DNA from: Verrucomicrobiota bacterium
Lineage (GTDB): Bacteria; Verrucomicrobiota; Verrucomicrobiia; Chthoniobacterales; UBA10450
Length of the DNA: 5,816 bases
Reading direction: 5' to 3'
Assembly (NCBI GenBank): GCA_003219925.1
Contig: QHQU01000112.1
Span: 1-5,816 of the forward strand
Translations under genes and position numbers: made by a program
Notes under the pieces: model-generated
Seen by the model: only the letters and a program-made list of their open reading frames with translations
Told to the model about the DNA's origin: nothing
Databases searched by the model: none
Shown: positions 1 through 5,663 of the stretch, piece after piece
Layout of the letters: every line of letters starts with the position of its first letter
Position numbering within the stretch: the first letter of the stretch is position 1

Positions 1-1281
1 CGGAAGGATTTCGTAGCGCAAATGTTCTTCCGTCGCGATCCGGCGAACTTCGACAGCAAATTTCGCCAGCGCATCGCGATGGTTGCGATAACCGTCGGCC
101 ACTCGCATCGCGGCATACGCGCCGGTGAAAATTGCAGCGAAGATGATGGCGAACGCAGCGATCCGGCGAGCGCGAATAACATTGTCCGCCATGACCACTT
201 TAATTTGCGCAGCCAGCAGCAGGCAAAGCGGAGGAATGGCCGGGAAGATTCGGTCCACTCGCTTCGATGGAATCAATGACATCACTACGATGCCGCCAAG
301 CGCCCATGTGATCAGCCAGAACATCTCCGGAGAGAGATTCCCCAGCCACTTTCCGGTTGCCGCTTTCGTTTTGCGCAAAGCGACCACGAGCAATCCGATG
401 ATGAGCAAACTCCAGGGCGCGAATTTTTGCAGCAGATGCGGAATGTAAAAGAGTAGCGGCTGCGAACGATGAATGCCCTCATGAAAGCGAGCACCGAATT
501 CGTTCAGAATAACGTCTTCGTAAAATCCATCGATAAAACGGATCCCGAAAATCACCCAAAGACAAAACAAGGCGAAAGAAGCAATCCAGGGAACCCATCC
601 GCTCCATGCATTTGGAAAATCGGGACGCCAGTTTCGGAGCAATTGATAAAGAACAAGTGGTGGGAGAACGAATGCCCAAACAATTGGCCCCTTGACGAAC
701 ATCGCCGCGGTCAGCACTACGAAAAGCACGACTCGATCGTGTGTCGTCCACGACGTTCGCGTCCGGATTTTTTCAAACATCAATAATCCGACCGCAAAAG
801 TAACAAGCGCGAGGGGCATATCCGTTCGCACCAGCGTTGCCAATCGCACACTCAACAAATTCAGACCAAATGCCGCCAGCGCGTACAGTGCGGGCAAATC
901 ACCAAAGGTTCGCGCACCACGAAAAACCAAAACTGCGAGGACGAGGGCGGCAACGAAAGAAGGAAACCGCCAGGCAAAATCCCAAGAGCGCGTTAGTTGA
1001 TAGAGCGCGGCGGAAACCCACGCGACCGCGGGCGGTTTACTATTAATATGGTGCGGGGAGTGTCGGCCCCCGCTCGCTTTCGTTCCTTCGTCCGGCGTCG
1101 TTTGATAGAGCCAGCGTTGTTGACCGGCCATTTGGAAGGAGACAAAGGCCTGTTTCGCCTGGTCGTAATCGTCGAGGTTCCAGGGCAGGTTCGAGACCGC
1201 AAAAAAACAGACCGTTAGTACACTAACGATTAGCAGCATTCGCCGATTTTGACCTGTCTTAGCCGACGCGATCTGGCTCAT
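1..1281 (-). CDS. GT39/ArnT-type membrane glycosyltransferase, C-terminus cut by window edge
   Basis: Reading the minus strand from an ATG at 1281 gives 427 uninterrupted codons to base 1 with no stop, so the 3' end lies outside. The protein is very hydrophobic, with about nine likely membrane segments (for example residues 15-31, 106-120, 130-150, 155-169, 183-210, 228-250, 287-302, 320-337, 371-391). Features typical of the GT-C fold, family GT39 (PMT/ArnT), are visible: an acidic first periplasmic loop after helix 1 (NLDDYDQAK, 35-43), SKPP (81-84) before a helix, RTDMPLAL (152-159), a KGP motif (197-199), a PHLLQKFAPWS stretch (281-291) and an ArnT-like SKRVDRIFPAIPPL region (339-352). 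Known members move a sugar from a polyprenyl-phosphate carrier to lipid A or protein on the periplasmic side; the substrate here cannot be read from sequence. It starts 3 nt after the cyclase stop, so it is probably last or near last in the operon. The family assignment is strong, but lipid A as acceptor is inferred from neighbouring lpxB. Confidence 0.88.
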   Translation of the reverse strand, partial: MSQIASAKTGQNRRMLLIVSVLTVCFFAVSNLPWNLDDYDQAKQAFVSFQMAGQQRWLYQTTPDEGTKASGGRHSPHHINSKPPAVAWVSAALYQLTRSWDFAWRFPSFVAALVLAVLVFRGARTFGDLPALYALAAFGLNLLSVRLATLVRTDMPLALVTFAVGLLMFEKIRTRTSWTTHDRVVLFVVLTAAMFVKGPIVWAFVLPPLVLYQLLRNWRPDFPNAWSGWVPWIASFALFCLWVIFGIRFIDGFYEDVILNEFGARFHEGIHRSQPLLFYIPHLLQKFAPWSLLIIGLLVVALRKTKAATGKWLGNLSPEMFWLITWALGGIVVMSLIPSKRVDRIFPAIPPLCLLLAAQIKVVMADNVIRARRIAAFAIIFAAIFTGAYAAMRVADGYRNHRDALAKFAVEVRRIATEEHLRYEILP

Positions 1282-1284
1282 CGC

Positions 1285-1929
1285 CTAGTCGCGCCAAAGC
1301 AGTGCGCGAACCGGGGCAGCATCGCCACCAACAATCTTTAGTGGCAGCGCGGCAAATTGGTAAACTCCCGCTTCGATCTCGCTCAGATCGAGTGACTCAA
1401 TGATGGCAATCTTTCCGAGTGCGAGAGCGTGATGATTCGGCAAAACTTTTGCCTCGATCGGATCAACTGAAGGAACATCGACGCCGAGCAAGACGACGCG
1501 CAGCTCGCGCAAACAGGTGATCGCCTCGGAATTCAGGACCGGAATCCAGTCTGGAAATCGTGTTGGATCCGGAAAACAATTCGTTTTCAGCAGGACCCGG
1601 CGCGTCTCGGCGATTTGCGGAAGCGCATGTTCTAAATCAGCAATGGCGATGGAAGGCTGAGTCCGGGAAAACTTTTCCACGAGGTCAATCACGACCGCCG
1701 GTCCGATGTAATTTTCGAGTGGAACGGAATCGATGGCGGCCCCTTCTCCCTGGAAATGAAATGGCGCGTCCGCGTGCGTTCCGTTGTGCGTACTCGTGTT
1801 CAATGCACCGACATTGACCGAACACGTTTGGCTAAGACACCAGGTTAGCTCATATCGAAATGGCGTATCCCCAGGCCAGGGCGCGAGCTCTTTAGTCAGC
1901 GGTCGCGAAATATCCCAGATGTTTCTCAT
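1285..1929 (-). CDS. Cyclase family protein, kynurenine formamidase (KynB)-like metal-dependent hydrolase
   Basis: A 214-residue protein, the usual length for this family. The start is ATG at 1929, forming an ATGA overlap with the lpxB stop. The frame stays open to 2010, but the extra 27 residues are arginine-rich, lack family similarity and lie inside lpxB, so they are rejected. Visible motifs are WDISRPL (5-11), WPGDTPF (18-24), the metal-binding signature STHNGTHADAPFH (46-58; H48, H52, D54, H58), GVDVPSVDP (149-157), NHHAL (165-169), E178 in the IIESLDLS stretch, and a C-terminal LPLKIVGGDAAPVRA (195-209). KynB hydrolyses N-formylkynurenine to kynurenine and formate in tryptophan breakdown. 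The GVDVPSVDP and DAAPVRA segments look closer to KynB than to generic cyclases, but no other kynurenine gene is in view and the neighbours are envelope genes. The fold and metal site are secure; the substrate is not. It is likely cytoplasmic, as there is no signal peptide. Confidence 0.87.
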   Translation of the reverse strand: MRNIWDISRPLTKELAPWPGDTPFRYELTWCLSQTCSVNVGALNTSTHNGTHADAPFHFQGEGAAIDSVPLENYIGPAVVIDLVEKFSRTQPSIAIADLEHALPQIAETRRVLLKTNCFPDPTRFPDWIPVLNSEAITCLRELRVVLLGVDVPSVDPIEAKVLPNHHALALGKIAIIESLDLSEIEAGVYQFAALPLKIVGGDAAPVRALLWRD

Positions 1930-3194
1930 CCTGCGTGGCGCAATTCTGTTACGATTGCCTCGGCCGCGTTCACGCTCGCCTCGCCCCGACCGAGTTTCTG
2001 CGCCACGCATGCAAAATCCGTGAGCATTCGCTTACGTTCCGTTTTGTCGGTGAGCAAGCGCGCCACCGCCGCAGCGATCGCGCGCGGTTGTGCTTTGTGC
2101 TGAATAAACTCAGGGACAATCTCGCGATTGGCGAGCACGTTTGGCATTCCCAAATATTTTACTTTCACGACCAGACGCGCAGCCAAATAGGTGAGCCACG
2201 CCACCCGGTAAATCAGGACGAAAGGCAGCTCCGAAAGCGCGGCTTCGAGCGTGGCCGTGCCGGAGGCGACCATCCCAACATTCACCCGCGCCATTACGGA
2301 GCGAGCGTCGCCCGTGACGATGGAAAACTTTCCGGTAGCGTGTTTACCATAAGGGTCGGCGCGGATGAGTTCCGCCAATGGCTCAGATGCGGCGGAAACG
2401 ACGAAACGCAGATCGTGATCCTGCTGCGACAATTCCAGCGCTGCCTGGCGCATAATCGGGAAAATCTTCTTCACTTCGCGCTCGCGACTGCCCGGAAATA
2501 AACCGACAAGCTTGTCATCCCGTGGCGGGCTCACTGCTGTTGAAGTTGACTTTGAGGTTTCGCCACGGGATCCCTCGACTTCGCTCGGGATGACTGACGT
2601 CATTGGGTGGCCGACAAAAATCGCGCGCAAACCCGATGCCTTATAGAGCTCAGGTTCGAATGGAAAAATACAGAGCATCAAATCAATGGACCGGGCCATT
2701 TGCGAAACGCGACGCCGGTTCCACGCCCAAACTTGCGGGCTGATGTAATAAATAATTGTCAGCTCCGGAAACTTCGCGTGCAGCGCATGGGCGAGGCGCA
2801 AATTAAATCCCGGGTAATCGATCAGCACGACTGCGCGTGGCTTCACCGCCTCAATCTCTGAAATAGTAGCCTGAAATTGCTTTCGAAAAAAAGGGTAACG
2901 CCTGATCACCTCCCATAATCCGACGACTGCGGTGTCATCGATCCAATCGCGAAACTTTCCGCCGGCGAGAGCGCGCATTTTGGGTCCGCCGCGTCCGGCA
3001 AATCGCATTTCCGGCACACGCGCGCGCAAAGCCTTGAGCAATGCTGCACCATGATCGTCACCGCTGCATTCGCCCGCAACGAAATAGACGGTTGTCGCCG
3101 CGAAGGCCTCGGAGGGACGTGCTTCTGCACGTCCACTGCTATCGGTCTGCGTGAATGGACGCTCTCCTCCGCGGCCTGAAGGTTCGCTTACCAT
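1926..3194 (-). CDS. lpxB: Lipid-A-disaccharide synthase LpxB with repeat-derived N-terminus and 27-residue linker insert
   Basis: LpxB (GT19) joins UDP-2,3-diacylglucosamine to lipid X to make lipid A disaccharide 1-phosphate at the inner face of the inner membrane. Family signatures are clear: YFVAGECSGDDHGA (37-50), a RGGPKM region (68-73), VVGLWEVI (90-97), LIDYPGFNLRLA (124-135, with the conserved catalytic-type Asp126), ISPQVWAWNRRR (151-162), FVGHPM (193-198), FPGSRE (233-238, conserved Arg237), ASGTATLEAAL (310-320) and PNVLANREIVPEFIQ (351-365). At 422 residues it is longer than the roughly 380 usual. The excess is explained by residues 1 to about 35, which overlap a REP hairpin and precede the normal LpxB beginning, and by residues 201-227, an in-frame palindromic repeat. 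No ATG, GTG or TTG codon lies between 3194 and the conserved core, so ATG 3194 is taken as the start. It overlaps the RAYT stop by 7 nt (ATGGTAA), and its own stop overlaps the cyclase start. All main motifs are intact, so the enzyme is probably functional. Confidence 0.95.
   Translation of the reverse strand: MVSEPSGRGGERPFTQTDSSGRAEARPSEAFAATTVYFVAGECSGDDHGAALLKALRARVPEMRFAGRGGPKMRALAGGKFRDWIDDTAVVGLWEVIRRYPFFRKQFQATISEIEAVKPRAVVLIDYPGFNLRLAHALHAKFPELTIIYYISPQVWAWNRRRVSQMARSIDLMLCIFPFEPELYKASGLRAIFVGHPMTSVIPSEVEGSRGETSKSTSTAVSPPRDDKLVGLFPGSREREVKKIFPIMRQAALELSQQDHDLRFVVSAASEPLAELIRADPYGKHATGKFSIVTGDARSVMARVNVGMVASGTATLEAALSELPFVLIYRVAWLTYLAARLVVKVKYLGMPNVLANREIVPEFIQHKAQPRAIAAAVARLLTDKTERKRMLTDFACVAQKLGRGEASVNAAEAIVTELRHAG
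2514..2594. repeat. 81-bp palindromic repeat inserted in frame inside lpxB
   Basis: The ends form an 8-bp perfect inverted repeat (GTCATCCC at 2514-2521, GGGATGAC at 2587-2594). Inside, ATCCCGTGGCG (2517-2527) pairs with CGCCACGGGAT (2561-2571), an 11-bp perfect stem with a 33-nt loop. The right arm, read on the minus strand, is GTCATCCCGAGCGAAGTCGA and onward, which I recognise as resembling a dispersed intergenic repeat whose translation gives VIPSEVEGS in many bacterial genomes. The length is exactly 27 codons, coding for LpxB residues 201-227. These lie between FVGHPM and LVGLFPGSR, in the linker between the two Rossmann domains. The boundaries are defined by the terminal inverted repeat. 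The dispersed nature of the repeat is from memory and was not tested. Confidence 0.85.
3110..3134 (+). repeat. REP-type hairpin repeat, copy A, inside the lpxB 5' end
   Basis: A perfect 8-bp stem, GGACGTGC (3115-3122) and GCACGTCC (3127-3134), with loop TTCT, preceded by CGGAG. RAYT-recognised REPs typically carry a conserved short motif just 5' of the hairpin, and the GGAG/GAAG before each copy here may be the local equivalent. It matches the copy at 3656-3680 at 21 of 25 positions and the inverted copy at 3720-3696 at 22 of 25. It encodes about residues 21-29 of the annotated LpxB N-terminus. Confidence 0.85.
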
Positions 3195-3739
3195 TGCAGA
3201 ATGTTAAGTTCGCCCTGGTAGGGCCATTCATCTGGATCGTCGCAATAACCCTGACGTACCGGGTTTCTGCGCACATATTCCCACTTGTCACTGTAGCTTT
3301 CCGCGGACCGAAGTTGGCGGTCCCGATGGTCGCGTTGCCAAACATCACCGCCCTTGGCTCCTATTCTCTTTGTGGCGACTGATTTCCAATATCGCATCCA
3401 ACGCTCAAGGGACGGAATATCGGTTCCATTTGGCGCACAGAAAAAAAGAATGTGATCAGGCATCATGACGTAGCGTCCGACCAGCCACGTCGAGGCCTCG
3501 CGCCAGGCGCCGACAATTGTTTGATGAATGCGAGGCGACGCGAGAATCGCGCGCCGCTTCACAGTACAAGCGGTCACGAAAACAACGACTGCACGGTTAT
3601 GCCTCTCCCCAGGGGGAAGATGAATGGGATGTTTGCGCCGAGACCCCAGAGCGTCCGGAGGGACATGCTTGTGCGTGTCCTGCTTCGCAAAAATCGGACG
3701 TGTGGAAGCACGTCCCTTCGCTATGAAATCGTCGGGCAT
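3188..3739 (-). CDS. rayT: RAYT: REP-associated Y1 transposase-like protein, probably catalytically impaired
   Basis: A 183-residue protein of the Y1 transposase-like (IS200/IS605 TnpA-related) RAYT group, known or proposed to nick and mobilise REP repeats. Recognisable parts are a start of homology near RRKHPIHLPPGE (34-45), VVVFVTACTVKRR (51-63), the HUH-region YVMMPDHILFFCAP (90-103), an ERWMRYWKS helix (112-120), VWQRDHRDRQLR (133-144), ESYSDKWEYVRRNPVRQGY (147-165, with Y155 a candidate nucleophile) and EWPYQGELNILQW (171-183). Family members normally read HxH in the MPDH segment. Here it is H96-I97-L98 (CAC ATT CTT), so one metal-binding histidine is missing. The segment around residues 138-139 (HR) also departs from the aromatic pair I expect. 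The N-terminal ~30 residues are encoded by REP hairpins and are not family-like; ATG 3739 is the only ATG upstream of the domain. It begins 1 nt after the oxidoreductase stop and overlaps the lpxB start by 7 nt. It is either a decaying element or a retained protein that no longer nicks DNA. Confidence 0.83.
   Translation of the reverse strand: MPDDFIAKGRASTRPIFAKQDTHKHVPPDALGSRRKHPIHLPPGERHNRAVVVFVTACTVKRRAILASPRIHQTIVGAWREASTWLVGRYVMMPDHILFFCAPNGTDIPSLERWMRYWKSVATKRIGAKGGDVWQRDHRDRQLRSAESYSDKWEYVRRNPVRQGYCDDPDEWPYQGELNILQW
3656..3720. repeat. REPIN-like pair of inverted REP hairpins
   Basis: Two REP copies face each other. Copy B is 3656-3680 on the plus strand, with stem GGACATGC (3661-3668), loop TTGT and GCGTGTCC (3673-3680), including one T·G wobble. 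Copy C is 3720-3696 on the minus strand, with stem 3715-3708 and 3703-3696 and a 4-nt loop, also with one wobble-type pair. A 15-nt spacer separates them. Opposed REPs around a short spacer are the defining layout of a REPIN. The pair lies within the first ~30 codons of the RAYT reading frame, and the mate copy A is on the far side of the gene, so the RAYT is bracketed by its own repeats. Confidence 0.8.
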
Positions 3740-3740
3740 T

Positions 3741-4658
3741 CTACGTGGTCGCGATTCGCTTCGTTATTTCGACGGCAAGCTCGAGGGCGGCGGCAGCATG
3801 CGAGCCGGAGACTTTGGGCTCGCCACCGGTAAGCGCGCAATCGACGAAGGAAGCGAGCTGTTGCCGGAGCGGCTCTTCTTTTTCAATCGGGACCGGTTCG
3901 CGCGTGATCTGCCCGTCGACCCGGCGATAAATTTCGCCGCTTTGTCCCTGATAATCTAACGAGAGGTAGGCGTCCTCCTGGAACACTCGGATTTTGCGCA
4001 TTCGTTCCGGACTGATGCGACTGGAAGTAATGTTGGCGATGCAGCCGCTGGCGAAACGTAATCGAGCATTGGCAATGTCTTCGCCGCGACTCAGTACCGG
4101 CACGCCTACCGCGTCGATAGTTTCGACGGTCGAATTCACCAAATGCAAAATGATTTCCAGATCGTGAATCATGAGATCGAGAACAACACCGATCTCCGTG
4201 CTGCGATTTGGATAAGGTGAGAGGCGATGCGCTTCGATGAAACGGGGATGGGTCAGCCGCTGTTCCAACGCGCTAAGAACGGGATTGAAGCGTTCGACAT
4301 GGCCAACCTGTAAAACCAGCCGTTTTTCGGCCGCGCGTTGTGCGAGCTCCCGTGCGTCGGCCGTAATTTCGGTGATCGGTTTTTCGATGAGCAAATGTTT
4401 GCCGCGCGCAAGCAAATCACGTGCGACTGAGAAATGTGCATTAGTAGGGGTGGCGACTGAGGCCGCGTCGACCATTTCGGCAAATTCATTGAGGGATTCC
4501 ACGGCCTTCGTCTTGTATGTGGCCGCAATTTCAGCCGCACGTCCCGGATCGATATCGAAAACCGCGACGAACTCGGCATGCGGCAACTCGGCGTAAATCC
4601 GCGCATGATTGCTGCCAATATGACCGACGCCAACGACGCCAACCCGCAGTTTTTTCAT
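3741..4658 (-). CDS. Gfo/Idh/MocA family NAD(P)-dependent sugar oxidoreductase, GnnA-like
   Basis: A 305-residue protein. Its N-terminal Rossmann domain shows VGVVGVGHIGSNHAR (6-20), an acidic residue after strand 2 (VFDID, 33-37), ATPTNAH (69-75) and the hallmark EKP (92-94, catalytic-type Lys93). The C-terminal sugar-binding domain contains QVGHVERFNP (117-126), DLMIHDLEI (161-169; D161, H165, D166) and a hydrophobic tail ending ELAVEITKRIATT. Members of this family oxidise or reduce sugar hydroxyls, often on nucleotide sugars. Proteins of this size beside lpx genes include GnnA, which oxidises the 3-hydroxyl of UDP-GlcNAc so that GnnB can aminate it, giving amide-linked lipid A. Location upstream of lpxB makes that role plausible, but no GnnB-type aminotransferase is visible, so the substrate stays open. 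Start ATG 4658 overlaps the fcl stop as ATGA; stop TAG is at 3741-3743. Confidence 0.9.
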   Translation of the reverse strand: MKKLRVGVVGVGHIGSNHARIYAELPHAEFVAVFDIDPGRAAEIAATYKTKAVESLNEFAEMVDAASVATPTNAHFSVARDLLARGKHLLIEKPITEITADARELAQRAAEKRLVLQVGHVERFNPVLSALEQRLTHPRFIEAHRLSPYPNRSTEIGVVLDLMIHDLEIILHLVNSTVETIDAVGVPVLSRGEDIANARLRFASGCIANITSSRISPERMRKIRVFQEDAYLSLDYQGQSGEIYRRVDGQITREPVPIEKEEPLRQQLASFVDCALTGGEPKVSGSHAAAALELAVEITKRIATT

Positions 4659-5608
4659 CGCACACTTGCCATCGACTGCGGCGCGTAATTATCAAGGAAC
4701 CATTCGTAGAGCCGGGCGACGCCATCCCGCAGCGAAATTGTTGGCTGCCAGCCGAGCTTTTTAATCTTGGAAACGTCGAGCAATTTGCGCGGGGTGCCGT
4801 TCGGTTTTGACCGGTCCCACTTTAGCTCGCCTCGAAAACCGACCACGTCGCAAATCAATTCCGCTAACTCCCGAATGGAAATGTCTTCGCCGCAACCAAC
4901 ATTGATAATTTCCGTCGAATCGTACTTTTCGAGTAGGAATAGAACTGCCGCCGCCAAATCGTCCACATGGAGAAATTCGCGGCGCGGCTCACCCGTTCCC
5001 CAAACAATCATCTCCCCTGCCCCGCTCATTTTAGCCTCGTGCGCCTTGCGCAGCAACGCGGCCAGGGCGTGCGAAGTCTCAAGATCGAAATTATCACAAG
5101 GGCCGTAAAGATTGGTCGGCATGGCCGAGATGAAATTCGCCCCATACTCGCGCGCGAAAGCCTGACACAATTTTATACCGGCAATCTTGGCAATCGCGTA
5201 CGGTTCGTTGGTTGGTTCAAGCGGCCCGCTCAGGAGCGCGCTCTCTGGAATTGGTTGCGGAGCAAATTTCGGATAGATGCACGAACTGCCGAGAAACAAG
5301 AGTTTGCGCGTCCCGGCCTCCTGCGCGGCGCGAATGACATTGTTCTGAATCTGTAAGTTTTCGATCAGGAATTCGACGGGCGCATCCATATTGGCTTTTA
5401 TTCCGCCAACTTTCGCCGCTGCCAGAACCACCACTTCCGGCCCTTCCTCGGCGAAAAAATCCCGGACGGCTCGTTCGTCTCGCAGATCAACTTCCGCCCG
5501 CGAGCGAGTGACCAGATTAATGAAACCGTGCGCCTGAAGCAGGCGGACAAGGGCGCTGCCAACCAGTCCGCTGTGGCCGGCGACGTAAATTTTATCGCTC
5601 TGTTTCAT
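4655..5608 (-). CDS. fcl: GDP-L-fucose synthase
   Basis: Also called WcaG, this bifunctional 3,5-epimerase/4-reductase turns GDP-4-keto-6-deoxy-D-mannose into GDP-L-fucose with NADPH, for O-antigen or exopolysaccharide. The 317-residue product matches the usual length of about 310-320. Seen in order are the NADP-binding VAGHSGLVG (9-17), AAAKVGGI (63-70), NLQIQNNVI (84-92), LGSSCIYP (106-113; S108, C110), PTNEPYAIAKIAG (132-144; Y137, K141), PTNLYGP and H180, and a TGEPRREFLHVDDLA region (205-219). These line up one residue offset from the known E. coli catalytic set Ser107, Cys109, Tyr136, Lys140 and His179. Start ATG 5608 is chosen because MKQSDKIYVAGHSG begins at the normal distance from the glycine motif; ATG 5629 would add 7 residues and cannot be excluded. 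Neither has a strong Shine-Dalgarno: GGGG abuts the 5608 ATG directly. The partner enzyme Gmd is not in the window. This looks like the first gene of the minus-strand cluster. Confidence 0.96.
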   Translation of the reverse strand: MKQSDKIYVAGHSGLVGSALVRLLQAHGFINLVTRSRAEVDLRDERAVRDFFAEEGPEVVVLAAAKVGGIKANMDAPVEFLIENLQIQNNVIRAAQEAGTRKLLFLGSSCIYPKFAPQPIPESALLSGPLEPTNEPYAIAKIAGIKLCQAFAREYGANFISAMPTNLYGPCDNFDLETSHALAALLRKAHEAKMSGAGEMIVWGTGEPRREFLHVDDLAAAVLFLLEKYDSTEIINVGCGEDISIRELAELICDVVGFRGELKWDRSKPNGTPRKLLDVSKIKKLGWQPTISLRDGVARLYEWFLDNYAPQSMASVR

Positions 5609-5663
5609 CCCCGAATAGGTGTTTAGCATTTTCTTTTTTTGCTGCGCACGCAATCCTGAGTTC
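5609..5663. promoter_or_regulatory. Divergent intergenic region between fcl and the aldehyde dehydrogenase gene
   Basis: This 55-bp gap separates two divergent starts and is the only non-coding DNA in the window longer than a few bases, so promoters for both directions should lie in or next to it. It includes a T-rich run (about 5630-5640). I could not identify convincing -35/-10 pairs on either strand, and the promoters may extend into the 5' ends of the genes. The call rests on gene layout alone. Confidence 0.35.

Noticed and set aside
479..751. Minus-strand 90-codon frame and plus-strand frames within 1-1280
   Set aside because: All are shadows of the continuous 427-codon GT39 frame, which alone gives membrane segments and family motifs.
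1285..2010. Long form of the cyclase starting at 2010
   Set aside because: The added residues are low-complexity Arg/Gly/Glu encoded antisense-free but out of frame within lpxB; the ATGA overlap start at 1929 sits directly before the conserved WDISRPL motif.
1935..2501. A 188-codon plus-strand open frame opposite lpxB
   Set aside because: It is antisense to a clear LpxB coding region, has no recognisable domain, and is the kind of long shadow frame expected in GC-rich DNA.
3110..3720. CRISPR-like repeat array
   Set aside because: There are only three copies, they vary in orientation and spacing, and each is a self-complementary hairpin; this is the REP/REPIN pattern, not a CRISPR array.
3452..3832. 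A 126-codon plus-strand open frame across the RAYT and oxidoreductase ends
   Set aside because: It is antisense to two supported genes and shows no family-like sequence; it is arginine-rich shadow translation.
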